Assembly (NCBI RefSeq): GCF_026212465.1 | Contig: NC_080049.1 | Location: 5,633,178-5,697,177, forward strand | Source: Amaranthus tricolor | Lineage: Eukaryota; Streptophyta; Magnoliopsida; Caryophyllales; Amaranthaceae | DNA: 64,000 nucleotides | Direction of reading: 5' to 3' | Part shown: positions 48,560 through 61,000 of the stretch, in pieces | How the letters are laid out: each line of letters starts with the position of its first letter | Numbering within the stretch: the stretch's first letter is position 1 | The notes under the pieces: generated by a model | Databases searched by the model: none | The model's input: the letters and a program-made list of their open reading frames with translations, nothing else | Told to the model about the DNA's origin: nothing | Made by a program: the position numbers and the translations under genes

Positions 48560-48860
48560 TTTGAGTAATCAGTTTTGCTATCCATCTCAGCAAATGAGAA
48601 ACTTAGGCCTTCTCTTGGAATAAGAAACGGGTTGGACGACAATTTGAACAAGTCCAAGTACTTAGAAATGGTCTCTAATGGATGCCTATCTCGAGTCTTA
48701 CTGATAAAACTGATAGCCCAAAACCAGACTGAATGGGAACCCTGTGTTGGTGTATGGGCATCAATATGCCGGAGTGAAGCAAGAGGAATACGTTAGACCA
48801 ATCCAAGCTTTCTGACTGTCCTCTCTGACAAATACAACTTGATCATGTCGAAGCAAGTAA
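48560..48860 (-). pseudogene. Possible plant-mobile-domain-like fragment
   Basis: The minus strand reads GLV.RIPLASLRHIDAHTP, SVWFWAISFISKTRDRHPLE and KYLDLFKLSSNPFLIPREG, almost open over about 85 codons. The style (an LG..RI.....D..L segment) recalls plant mobile-domain proteins carried by transposons, but the key motifs are too weak to be sure. It could be part of the same MULE as 46670-48400 or chance. Confidence 0.25.
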
Positions 48861-49462
48861 TACACCCAATATATGTGATGTGTGGGTGTTTACTCTATAA
48901 TGTCCCTCAATCAATCAAGTAAGGAGTCCAGTCAAATAGTATAAACTAATCAACGAAAACAATCTCATTTATAATTAGGAAAAACAATGGAATTAAATAT
49001 CTAAAATATTACCTAAGTCTCTGACATGTAGTCTCATTTAAATTAGAAAAAAATACAAATTGTTGATGCATGATACCCGATAATTGGCCCACAGAAGTAC
49101 TGGACAACTCTCTATACAACTAATTAGACATATCTCAAAGTCTGATGATATGTCTTCTCCTAGTAAGACCCTCCAAAATCAAAGGCGTACACGTACTACC
49201 CCACATATAACCCATTCCAACCCAGTGTAGTCAAGTGGGTATACCCATCTTATAACTGCCTCATATTTTCTCCAAGTCCGTGTTATATACTCCATAAATC
49301 TTTACAAATTTAATTGTACATCTTATTTTATTTAAATAATAAATTATAATAAAAACTTAATAACCTTAAGTTTTTATATTTAGTTTTTAGTACAATATAC
49401 AAAATTGATTAAAAGTAGTACATTATAGATATATCGAACGGACAACTACGAGGTAAAGCAGG

Positions 49463-49502
49463 TGGATATGAGGTTGTGCGGATGGATATGAGGTTGTGCG
49501 GA
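49463..49502. repeat. 20-bp tandem duplication, two units
   Basis: The unit tggatatgaggttgtgcgga occurs twice in a row, followed by a partial third. Mirrored atatccatatccgacc at about 49568 suggests the remains of a small non-autonomous element. Confidence 0.7.
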
Positions 49503-49599
49503 TGGATATATGACGAGTGGTCGAGTTAACTTTTTATATTCATATCACCCACTACCCATCAAACTTATATCCATATCCGACCTGTTTGGGACAAATGCA

Positions 49600-51113
49600 A
49601 TGTGAATCTGTATAATTTTACCCATATAACGTCCCAAAGATAAAGGAAAATATGAAAGCGATCATGCAGTGAAGTTTTACCGGCTATAGTGTGAAGCTTA
49701 TGTTAAGGAAACTTTTTTTTTTTTAATTATTTTTTTTTATTTTTTTTATTTATATCAAAGATTAAATTTTTAAGCTAATTAAATTCATACTTTCCACAAG
49801 ATATACCATTTTACAAAACATTTACTCATCAGAAAATTATAATATGATCCAATGCTTGGTATGATTGCTTTGCTATATACATCATGTGATCTCTGGGTTA
49901 GTTTTTATTTAGTACATAGTAAATGAAAAATTGAAAATTGTAGCAACAAAAGTGATGTTGAAGCTGAATTTTTAAATAAATACTTAGTTTTTAATAAGAG
50001 CGCTAGAAATTGTTTTTGTTGTCATACTAATTATTGTCATTAATTTTCGAGAGTGTTTGAAAGTGATAGTTTAAAGCTGATTAGAGTATATAATTTGACT
50101 AGTTAATTATATCAACTCGTTGAATAGCTGTTTTCGAATACGTTATTAGAAGCAACTTGTTTAAAAATAATTAATTTAAACCAGCAAGTTATTTTAACTA
50201 GCTAATTTGTCAAATACTGACATTAAAGATTTACTGAAATAACAATTTAACTCAATTGAGTAAACTTCTATTTTATTTTGATAAGAATGTTTGGTTCTTA
50301 GTATCATAGAAACACAAAATTATAGTTTAAGTTTATTGGATTATTGGATTTAGATTGATTTAGTTTATAGTTTATAATCATCTACAATTTTGCATTCTTA
50401 AGTTAGCTTTAAATATTATAAGTGAGAAGACAATTTTTAAACGTAGAGAGCATTAGCTACTCCTGTGCCTGGATCAATTTGTTATACACTTTTTGTTTGA
50501 AATATTTAGACAATTTAGTTACACAATTACGTATATTGATGCTTCAATAATTAATTTGTTGAACGTATCTAAATTAAATGAAACAAAATCATTAAAACGG
50601 AAAAATTATTATTTTTGATAGTCTTTGCATTGCAATTGACAATGTAGCTAAGTGATATACGTAAAACTGATCCACTTAGATTTGAATCCCAAAAAACATT
50701 TTTTTTAATACCTCTTTTTTCCTATCAGTTTGGATCATTTTCACTTTTAATTTGTTCAACTTATTTAGCATTTTTTATTTAAAATAAAATTCTATCACAT
50801 TCTTTTAATATCATCTATATATTTAAATTCTTTTAATCTCATATGTATATTTTTTTTACATTAATTCAATTAAAGCATAGAATAATACCCTCTCCTAACT
50901 TCCTTCAAAAATAACCATTTTTCTTTTTAATGTAATTTTATGAACACATTTAAAAAAGTAATTTTTTTTTTAAACCAAACACACAATAAGGTCTTCCCTC
51001 TTTCAATCGCCTCCTCCTTTGACTTCTTAAGAACATTATTAGTCTTTAAAAAATGGAGCATAATAATTAACCACTAAACACTAACACTAAACACTATCTT
51101 AGCTCCCACAAAA
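49600..51113. other. AT-rich upstream region of the ankyrin gene
   Basis: No gene or element was recognised. The last 60 bases before the start codon at 51114 contain three CACTAA(A/C)-type units (accactaaacactaacactaa), probably part of the 5' UTR. No convincing TATA box was picked. Confidence 0.35.
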
Positions 51114-54100
51114 ATGGATCCAAACTTGTATAAAGCAGCATTAACAGGAAACCCACACTTGTTCATCCAAAACCCTACTAAACCCTTAAACCAATATGAT
51201 CTTCTTGCTCTAACAACAGATACCCATGATAATATCCTCCATATTGCTGCAGAAAATGACCATCTTTCTTTCATTTCTCAAGTTATGGAGACTTCTCTTC
51301 TTCAACCCCATCAAAAAATCTTACTCATTTGCCAACAAAATGCCATAAATGGCAGAAACCCACTTCACATAGCCGCAGGACGAGGCCATCTTCAAATAGC
51401 TAAACTTCTAATCGAATCTTACAACTCACTTTCAAAACTTATAATCAGGGATGAAATTAAGAACAATAATGTTGAAACTAGATTGGAAATTAGGGTTTCT
51501 TTTAGGCAAATGGAGGATAATGATGAGTGCCCTTATCCGCCATGGATAGCAAGATCAGCACAATACGGAGAAACCCCTTTGCATACGGCGATAGTGTGTA
51601 AACATGAAGAAGTAGCAGCGTTAATTCTAGAACAAGATCTGGAAAAATTGTGTAGTATAGATGATTTTGACGGCAAGAGTCCACTTTATGATGCTGTTCA
51701 TAATGGGGTTGAATCAATTGCGCTACGAATATTGGAATCAGATTGTTGTTATAGTCTTGGTCATGTGTATAACAATAAAACGCTTCTTCATGGTGTTTCT
51801 GCTATCACAGGTTTGTAGCTATGGTTTTCTTTTTATTTTTTCTTGTTGGAATAGTACTTAATCTTGCATAGTTAATAGTTATTGATTCGTGTATATTTAC
51901 GTAATATTAACTTAGTCATTTTGTCTTGTTTGATTCGTATTATAATTTTTATTATGCGCGTAATTCTAAGATAAAAAGCTGGAAATATTATATTGAATAG
52001 TGTCAAATAAGAAGTTGCCATCATCATCATATTCAGAATATCATTATGGTTGAGAAGAGAAGGTAGGCGATAACTCAAACCCATAAAGGAGTATGCGTTC
52101 ATATCTAGTAATTTCAACTTTAGAAAGTATATAACTTAGAGGGGAATTTCTCACTTTCAAGCAGGAAGTCTTGACTCATAGTTTGTTGTTCTGGTTCTTT
52201 TAGTTTTAATGAAAATATATACAAAACTCTATGCCTTGACTAATTGAGATGGAATGAGTTCGAACTAATTAGAATTTGTATTTATATATACTTTGAAGAT
52301 GTGTGCTTTTGTTTATGGGTCCAAGCCACTTTTTTGTTTGACTCAAAAAGGAAAATAGGAATATATATCTACAATTACAATATAAGTGAAAATAAGATTC
52401 ATGAGTGTCTTGGCAAAGGAGGCAAGATACCTCTAAATTTTATCCTTTTTGGAATATGAGATACCTATTTTGGAGTTTTACTTGGATACTAATCCACATG
52501 ATCAACTAGTGCTTAAGAATGGTGGCTTCGTTTCAGACCACCTTATCCAACGTACCTTTGTGCCATGCTTTTTACCATGTTAATGGTAAGTGGGAACTCG
52601 GCCCGTGAGTGCTTGTCGCTTATTATTGGTCTCAAGTCGGATAAAAGAGGAGGGTGAACGGTAGAGTAGTGACAATTAGCTCAGTAAAACTTAGTCACAC
52701 TCACATCCCTTGATCATTAGCAATTTTTTTTTTTGGATTAAGACTTTGATATTGTTATTGTTGTAATGGTAAGCGGAAATTCATGCTATTTAGTCAATCC
52801 TTCATACTATATCCTTTTCGTTTCAAACCTATCATTATCATTAAAAAATTTCAAATTTTTCTTTGGCAAAATCATCTAAATAAGCTTTAATTTTTGACAA
52901 ATTCGAAAGCTTTTAAAAAATTTAATACTAATCTTCCAAGCATTAGACACAAGTTCTCCCATCTAAGTTTTGTCACCATAAATTATAGAAATTGAGGGAG
53001 TTGTTCCCTTGTGGTCATGGAGAAAAATTTGAGTATAGGGTCGAATTTGGGTCTGAGAACAAGCATAACCATTACACTTGTTCATGCAATATAATGAAGA
53101 TCATCTTTTGATGTTTAAATTTGTTTCAACTGTTGCATTGTTTGAAGACTTATCCGTTAACCTTAAGATTTTCCTGATGTATCTTTTTCTTTACTTTGAA
53201 TATAATTTCTAGAACAAGTAGCCATGAAACTTCTTCAAAAGCATCCAGAACTATTTAAAAAAAGTGATTCAAGAGGAGAGATGTTCCTTCACGAGTGGGC
53301 GCATAGAGGTGAACTGGCATCACTGCAGTGTCTTTTGAAGGATAAAGTTTTCTCAAATTGGAGTGCAGATTACAACTATTTACTCTGCCTTAGAAACATC
53401 TTCGGTAACAATCCTTTGCATTGTGCTATCTTCTCTAACAAAGTAGAAGTCCTAAAACTCCTAATTGATACTTACCGTCAATTGTTTGATCCGAATGGAG
53501 GACAACTACATGAGTTTCCATGGTTACATCAGAATTATAGGGAGGAAACACCCCTACATTTGGCCATAGAGCGCGGTGGAGAAGATATTGTACTTTATTT
53601 GTTGTCTTTAGATTCAAGATTGGCAGGTATTCCTAATTTTCAGGGCAAAAGTCCACTCTTCCTTGCAGTGGAATGTGGAAGGGCTAATATTGTTGAAGAA
53701 ATTCTTCATCATGGGACAGGTCCCTTTCTACTTGGCGGTCCAAAAGGGAAAAATCCTTTGCATATTGCCTCCAAATGCCCTGGTACAAGTGCTCTTTATT
53801 TCTTTTGCCCTTCTTAATAACATGAACTATATATTTGATTTTTAGTCTATTAATGGAGATTAAAATCATCAGTCTTGATCGAAAGTGGGCACCTTTGGAA
53901 TTTATCGATTTACCCACGAAGTAACTCTGCCTTTTGTTTAACTGTAATCCCTCAGGTATGGCGGGGTATCTTGTTGAAATGCTAGGTCCAGGTGTGATGG
54001 ACATGAAAGATGAAGATGGGAAAGCACCTCTTGATGCTGCAGCAGAAGCTGGCGACATAGAACTAATGAACATGGTTATGTGCCATTCTAGCATAACTAG

Positions 54101-55264
54101 TGCTCCTTATGCCTGGATCAGAGCCTGCAAAGCTGGACATCTGGATGCTTTTCTCGCGTTCATGAACCGTGCTGGTGACTTTAGACAGCTTTGTTCTGAG
54201 CAAAGAGATACACCGCTTCACCACTTCAAGTTCAAAAGCAGAGAGGAATATCAAAAAGTATTTGAAATTCCATTGATGGGGCAGCTGAAGAATGCGACTG
54301 ATTCAGAAGGTGCAACACCATTGCATAGAGCTATAGAACGAAAGGATATTGTGTTTGTTGAGCTGCTTCTAGGTACTCATGGTATTGATTGGACCATCAA
54401 GGATAATACGGGTGAGACACCTATGGACTTGCTAGCTAAACTATGTGATGAACTCCCCGATTGGGTAAGTCTTATGATCAACCTCAACATTTTTGTTGTC
54501 TTTGTTGGACAAAGTCGTGTAGAACTGATGCATTCTACACTTACACTGCTCTCTTTAAGTCTAAAAACTTTGTAATTCTCCAATTAATTACCAGACTTGT
54601 AGTTGAAAGAACTTCAAAAACAGTTATTAAAAACCCGGTAATTTTTATTGATGGATGTTAAAACTATGTACCTTGTACTAGTGTCAACTTGTACTTCTCC
54701 GATTGAATACCGTCGCTTAATGGCTTACTAAAAGTCTCTACTACACATACGTTGCAGGATGCAATGTGCAAGCGTATTAACATGAATCCAAGAATAAAAA
54801 CGACCTACATTCCATTGAAAACAAACTTGGCAGAGGTACGCACCACACTATCAGTAGTTGCAGCTCTTCTAGCCACAATAACCTTTGCAGCAGGATTCAC
54901 AATCCCAGGAGGGTATAATGATGATGGATATGTGATTTTAGCGAAAAAAGCAGCCTTTATAGTGTTCTTGTTATCAGATACCTATGCAATGTGTTGCTCC
55001 ATGTTAGTCTTGTTCTGTCTCATTTGGGCCATGGTCTGTGATCCAGATAAAGCGCTCGTACTAGTTGATGGCAGTGTCTTTTTACTGCAGCAATCGCTTT
55101 ATGGAACACTGGTGGCATTTATGTCTGGAGTCTACACCGTAGTGTCTCGTGATTGTTTGTGGACTGCCATTGTTGTTTGTGTAATGTGCTTTTTTGTTGC
55201 AGTTGCAGCCAACAAGAGTGTCCTTTATAGATTGCTTAATAAGTTCGTGCCTTCTGCAAGATGA
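51114..55264 (+). CDS. Ankyrin-repeat membrane protein with PGG domain (ACD6/ITN1-like)
   Basis: Four exons join in frame: 51114-51810, 53213-53782, 53956-54464, 54758-55264, total 2283 nt, 760 residues. The first about 570 residues are ankyrin repeats, recognisable by GETPLHTAI, GRNPLHIAA, NNPLHCAI, EETPLHLAI and ATPLHRAI cores. Exon 4 carries the PGG domain: LAEVRTTLSVVAALLATITF, then GFTIPGGY, with four hydrophobic membrane segments to the C-terminus. Family members (ACD6, ITN1) act at the plasma membrane or ER in defence, salicylate and salt responses, so an immune or stress role is a reasonable inference but not shown here. The start codon MDPNLYKAA matches the usual family N-terminus. 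No stops or shifts; the gene looks intact. Members often occur in tandem clusters, but no second copy lies in the window. Confidence 0.92.
52500..52770 (+). mobile_element. LINE 3' end in ankyrin gene intron 1
   Basis: The segment with ggataaaagaggagggtgaa, cttagtcacactcacatccc, then ttggattaagactttgata and an attgttattgttgt tail matches the usual 3' end of plant non-LTR elements (ggattaaggctttg plus (TTG)n). Only the terminus is present; no coding domain. Confidence 0.5.
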
Positions 55265-55589
55265 TTGCTATATATTGAGTTTGTAATGGTACTAGTATTT
55301 GTTGGTTTCAAGCTCTGCTAACAGAAGTTTTGGGACGATGAAATTTAATGGTGTTTTGATAGCTCGAATTATCAAACCGAGTTCAAGGTCGTCCCAACAT
55401 AGTACCCGTTTTCTTATGAGTCGTTGTGTTGTTCAGCGTGCTGTGTGCATTTGCTAGTCTTGCTTTGTAAAGTACATTATGTTATAAGACATGAGTCAAA
55501 TAAGGACTCTTATTGTGTTGTTCAGAAAGTTGAGCGTTATTATAGTTCGTAGCTCTTTTCATTTTGTCGCCACCTCCTATATAATATTA

Positions 55590-55960
55590 AACTTTCAAGA
55601 TTGCCCTGAGTTACTTTTCAAACCTTTAATAATATTTCTCTAAAAACTCTCTTCGAACACTCATTGAACTAAAACAAGCTAAAATTAAAAATTAAATTAT
55701 GGCCAACAAAAAAGAGCATCAATATGATTCAGTAAGCTTCGGAATCGATTCAAATTTTTTTTAAAAAAAATAAAAACATTGGAGAGAGGCAATCGTGGTA
55801 AGCTTTCAATATTGCCCTTTATGAAATTTCATCACTTTATCTCAAATTTCTCTCTAAGAAAACTTTCTAAACTAAAATTCAATATCGAAATACTATGGAA
55901 AATGAAAATAATCACCAAAATGATTCGGTAAGCATCGATAACGATTGTTTATTTCAAAAA
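55590..55960. repeat. Diverged tandem duplication beside the foldback
   Basis: Two units of about 200 bp share atttctctaaaaactctctt/atttctctctaagaaaactt, then an ATG followed by similar short open frames (ending QYDSVS and QNDSVS), then a gcttcg/gcatcg-gaatcgatt segment. They lie directly left of the palindrome at 55966. They may be old transposon or gene-derived repeats; coding status unsupported. Confidence 0.4.
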
Positions 55961-55965
55961 AAAAT

Positions 55966-56872
55966 GCTTGTGTTGAAATTTGCTACATGTTCACTCTTTT
56001 GGCTATAACTTTTAATAGGAAAATCACATAATTGCAATATTTGCGGCATTAAAACGTAGACTTCAAGATCTTCTAGTGATATATTATATGCCCAATTCCG
56101 ATAACCGAGCAACAAAGGATGATCGTTTAAAATTTGCTTGTGCTGCAATTTGATATATGTTCAACATTTTTTGCCATAACTTTTTATAGAAAAATTCGTA
56201 TTAATGTGACATTTGTGGCATTAGAAACTAGACTTCAAGAGCTTTCCAACAGCATATTATATGTCCAATTTTGACAATCAAGCGAGAAATGACGATCGTT
56301 TAAAGTTTGCAGTGATTTCGATTTTCAATCGCGCGAAATCGGACCGTGGTATGATCGCGTAAAACGCGCGACCGAACTGCGGTATGGCCGTGCAAAACGC
56401 GCAACCGGACCGCGGTACGGTCGCGTAAAATGCGCAACTCCGCCGTAGTCTGATCGCGCATTTTATGCGACCATACCGCTGTCCGATTGCGGACGACTAA
56501 AAATCGAAATCACTACAAACTTTAAACAGTCGTCATTTCTCGCTTGATTGTCAGAATTGGGCATGCAATATGCCGTTGGAAAGCTCTTGAATTCTAGTTT
56601 TTAATGCCACAAATGTTGCATTAATACGATTTTTTCTATAAAAAGTTATGGCCAAAATGTTGAACATATATCAAATTTCAACACAAACAAATTTTAAACG
56701 ATCATCTTTTGCCGCTCAGTTATCGGAATTGGGCACATAATATATCATTGGAAAGAACTTAAAGTCTAGGTTCTAATGCCACAAACATTACAGTAATGTG
56801 ATTTTCCTATCAAAAGTTTTCTCCAAAAGAGTGATCATGTATCAAATTTCAACACAAAACTTGTGATTAGGT
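55966..56872. mobile_element. Compound foldback element: two arms of duplicated units around a GC-rich tandem core
   Basis: About 907 bp, palindromic about a centre near 56420. Each arm holds two related units of about 170 bp (left units near 55979 and 56150, mirrored at the right). Each unit carries tttgatatatgttcaac, catttgtggcattaaaa, gcccaattccgata and atgatcgtttaaaatttg. The core has three 33-bp GC-rich tandem units (56340-56372, 56373-56405, 56406-56438: cggaccgcggtacggtcgcg and variants), mirrored to about 56500. No coding capacity. A single diverged unit occurs at 11150-11280. Target duplication not identified. Confidence 0.8.
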
Positions 56873-56879
56873 TTATTTT

Positions 56880-58000
56880 TCAATTTTAAAAAATTGTTTT
56901 TTTTAAATTAATATTTTTTATTTTAATTTAATGATTATTTACGAATTTAGTTTAGTAATAATAATGGTCGATTTTACAATTTATAATAAATTTAAGGGCA
57001 ATTTAGTAATTTAATTAAAAAAGGTAGCAAAGCTTAAGGTTTGGTAATTGATGAAAAGACAAATCACAAATTTTTATATGAGAATATCGCAACGTAAGAC
57101 GTGTTTAGTATATGGATTAAATAATCCAATTAATACAAATTATCGGCATATATGTCTTTTGTTTTAAGCTCATCTCTTACGGGAGTGGCCCAAGAGAAAT
57201 CTATTTAATGCGATTTCTTGTGGGTTTTGCCACGGATTACTCCTTTCGATGAAACACGCAACAAAAAAATATTTTTATTGTTGTGCTTCAAATTTTTAAA
57301 AAAATGTTTATGTTGAGGCATCGTTTAACAAAGAATGACTATCACCGTGCATCAAAAGGGTACTAAACTAATATATTCATTTATATTATATCATATTATC
57401 ATACACTATTTCGTTTCGTCCATACAATTTGCAATAAATTTCTTCTGAACTATTTCATCAATTTTGATACTTTTCTATTAGTCTATAACCTTTACATTTT
57501 TTTAATCTTATTCACAAATGCAATCTCTTTTTTTACATCTTCCACTCAGTAATTTTATTGTTTTGCTTATTCTTTCACTAATATCCAACAAAAAAATACA
57601 CTCACATATTCACATAGTAGCGAAAACAATAAAACAGAAGAGTAATATGATACTGCGAATTCTTTAGTTACCATGCTTGACACGAGTTTAAAACTAATTG
57701 GAGAAAAAAAAAGGGAAAAAATGGCGATCACCAAAACCACCTACTTAGATAGAAGACAGGAAATTGTTGTAAACCAAATTTAAATGCAGAAAAAAGTCGA
57801 CTATATTTGTATTTTCCATTCTTGCCAAGTGCAAAATTTCAGTCAAAATACAAAAACTTTGTGAGTGCTACTTATTATCTTTTAGTCAACACACTCGATT
57901 CGTATACAGATAATATATATGACTATATATACATAAAAAAATCATCAAAATTTTACCAAACAGGGGAATTTGCCCCTGTTTCCAGATCTTGTACAAAAAC
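56880..58000. other. Intergenic DNA downstream of the lipid-transfer-like gene
   Basis: AT-rich. An atgcgatttcttgtgggttttgccacgg segment near 57220 was noted but not recognised. No gene is supported. The last few hundred bases are the expected 3' UTR and terminator region of the minus-strand gene ending at 58019. Confidence 0.35.
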
Positions 58001-58018
58001 TAATGAAATAAATAATAG

Positions 58019-61000
58019 CTAACCTTGAGTTTTCAACTGTTTCAATAACCGCTGAAGACTTTCAATGTGTTGGCCTATTTCTTTGGCACGATCAAGGTGC
58101 TGTGATGAAGTTTCTGATCCACTGATGTCGGCAATCAGGGCAGAATATTTGGATTCCATATCCTCAACTTCCTTCTCGAGTGATGAAATTATGGTTTTCA
58201 TTGATGTGTGAGGGCTATTTCGAGTGCTATTTCCCAGTCCACTAGAAGAAAAGCTACGCTCGTAGACAGCATTTTCTCCCCAAGTGAGCTGTCTAGGGCT
58301 AAAAATTTTGTCCAGGCCTTCATTTCCTGCAATGCATGCCACAGAAAGAATACTGATTACTTAGTAAGTAAAATTGAAATGAAAGATGAGATAGGAAATA
58401 GTATGATTTCAATCCTAACAATCAGCAGCAAAAATAAGCTGCACTACAGTGAAAATTTAATTATCACTTGCAATGAAGAAAAATAAGATTGAATCAGTTT
58501 AAGTTTGTAAAAATGAATATTTGCAAAGAAAGACAATTGAAAACAGCAAAAATAAGTTCACTTCAAGGAACCAAAGTTGTCAAAACAAAATCTTTGCCAG
58601 AAGTAAACGAGCATGTCCCTCGTGAGCAAATGGGCTTGAGATCCTAACTAATGAAAACCAGAAAGCAACTTTCAATCTCGATAAATAACAGCTCAACTCG
58701 AACATAAGTACAATCTTCTCAATACAATTAATAAGAACCCCTTATATGTTGCAATTAAAAGCTCAAAAAATTCCTCAATCCCCCAATTACCCCAATAAAA
58801 ATATCGCTCAATATTTCCCCAGTCTCTATTTTCTGCCCCACCCACTTTGGACACAGGAAAACAAAAATTAGAACATATAAGTCATCACCGGGGTCCCTCT
58901 TGCCGAATGTCCCATCACCACCGCCATTAAAGTCACCAACAAGTTATTACAAGTAACCGATAACGGCAATGTTTAAAAAAAAATACAGTTATAGATAGAT
59001 ACCAAAATCAGATATACATCCATATTTTCCTACAAAACATAGTGTAAATACAAGGCTGAATTGCATCGCGTCGGCCGCATTGTAAAGGTTTTCAAAAAAC
59101 AACCATCTTCCGTTGTAAAAGTGTAAAAATGTGTTTTGGTCCGTATCAAGGGATATCTTATGGTTCGACTAATATGTTGGCGTTTAGGATAACCGCATCA
59201 CTCTCATTATCACATCACCGTTCCGTAACCACGATCGTGACCACATTTTACATATGCACCAAAACCAGTTATATTCCCTCATAGTGCAAAAACAAGGCCA
59301 CATCACTATATTGTAACCATATTATAAAGGTTTTTGAGTTCGCCACAATCCAAACATAGGTCACATTGACCGCGAAATCCATTCTGCGACCGTGACCAAA
59401 ACTGTATTTTTGCACTATAATCTCCCTGCCCCAAAAGATAAAATTGTTTATCGACGGTTTTTATAAAGTTTGTACTTTGGCCATAGTGTTGGGGCTTCCA
59501 CTTATTACTTGTGGTCTAGGCAGTGGCATGTGGCAGTGGTGGATGGGATGGTGGCGGTGGAGAAAGGCTTGGAAGAGAAAGAAGTACAATTGGCACTGAG
59601 CTAAAGGAGGGGAGAGCGAGGAGTGATTTGATTATTTTAGGCGAATCAAGTGAGGAATAGACCAATCAAGTACATTCTTATTCTTAATAAGTGCAATCTA
59701 TCAATCCCATTATTGTTACTTTTCCAGAAAATGCCACTAAGACTTTTCTTTCTACTCAAGCTACTTTTGTCCATAACATAGCAATGTAGCATACACCTTA
59801 TAAGACCACTAAGTAGGAAAACCCAAAAAATAATATTGACGCCATTCTGCAGATAATATGGCATCATGTATTTTTTTTCTCATCAATTCATCAGTTATTT
59901 CCATTAACACTAGTCATCATTATAAGAACAAAGTATCGAGCCCTCATTGTTATATTCATCTTTCCCTCTGCTGTTTTTCCAGGTTGGTCTTGCTGAGGTT
60001 TCTCAACCTGACTGTTAAAGGATCTAATCCAACCCTATAGTGGATTAGTGATAGTGAAGTGTACAATATTTTAACCTCAAGATATTCTGATAATTATTAT
60101 TAATATTTTAATTTAGTTATTTGATAATTATTTATCAACATTTTAATTAAGTCATTCATCAATAGTGGTTACAAGGGAGAACGGATTCAAGGTGCACCAC
60201 CCATGTATATCTATGAGAAATAAGAACACAAGGGACCCTAATTTTCTGATCTCACTAAAACCAAGGTAGCAACTGCCTGAATTCCTGGTCTCATCAGAAC
60301 CAGGTCAGTAATTAACAAAGGAGACTGGAGAAGATAATATGCTTGGAAAAGAAAGAAGCCCCATGAAACAGGGAAGACCATTGAGGGAAGACAGGACCCT
60401 TCGTGGCTAAGCTTTAGCAGACTTGAGGGAGCAACAGGACAACATACCCAGTAAGAGTCAAAGCATAGGAGCAGTGGTAGAATTAGGAAAGGCCGTCAGT
60501 GTACTATGTCTTCTATCAATTTGGTGATAATCATTTCAACTCAGAGTTGCCAATTCTCTTGTTCTAGGGTAAGAGGAAGCACTTGATTTGGAACAAATTT
60601 CTATACTGATTATACCTGCTTTCAATATAAATTTACAACTTTTTTTTAGTTTGATCAATTTATTTATATGGATATCCAATTTTCACTCATTGATGTGCTT
60701 CACGGTAGTGATGCTATGCAAATGGTATTCACGTGTTGTCATTGAAAGGCTGATTAGTTCATCATTTGGCATTCAAGTTTGATTTGCATCTGATATTAAA
60801 AGCTTTATCATGGATTAATAACCAGGATGCTTTGTTGGTAATCATGTGTTGTATAGTTGCGCTCTGAAACAAAGCATCCTCACTTCCATTTCAACAATAT
60901 TGTACTCTTGAGCTCACTTCATCTGCCAACAATTTGAATTCATAGAAAATACCATTCCAATTGGCATGTAATGTCATCAGTTAGAACGGTACTTTCTCAT

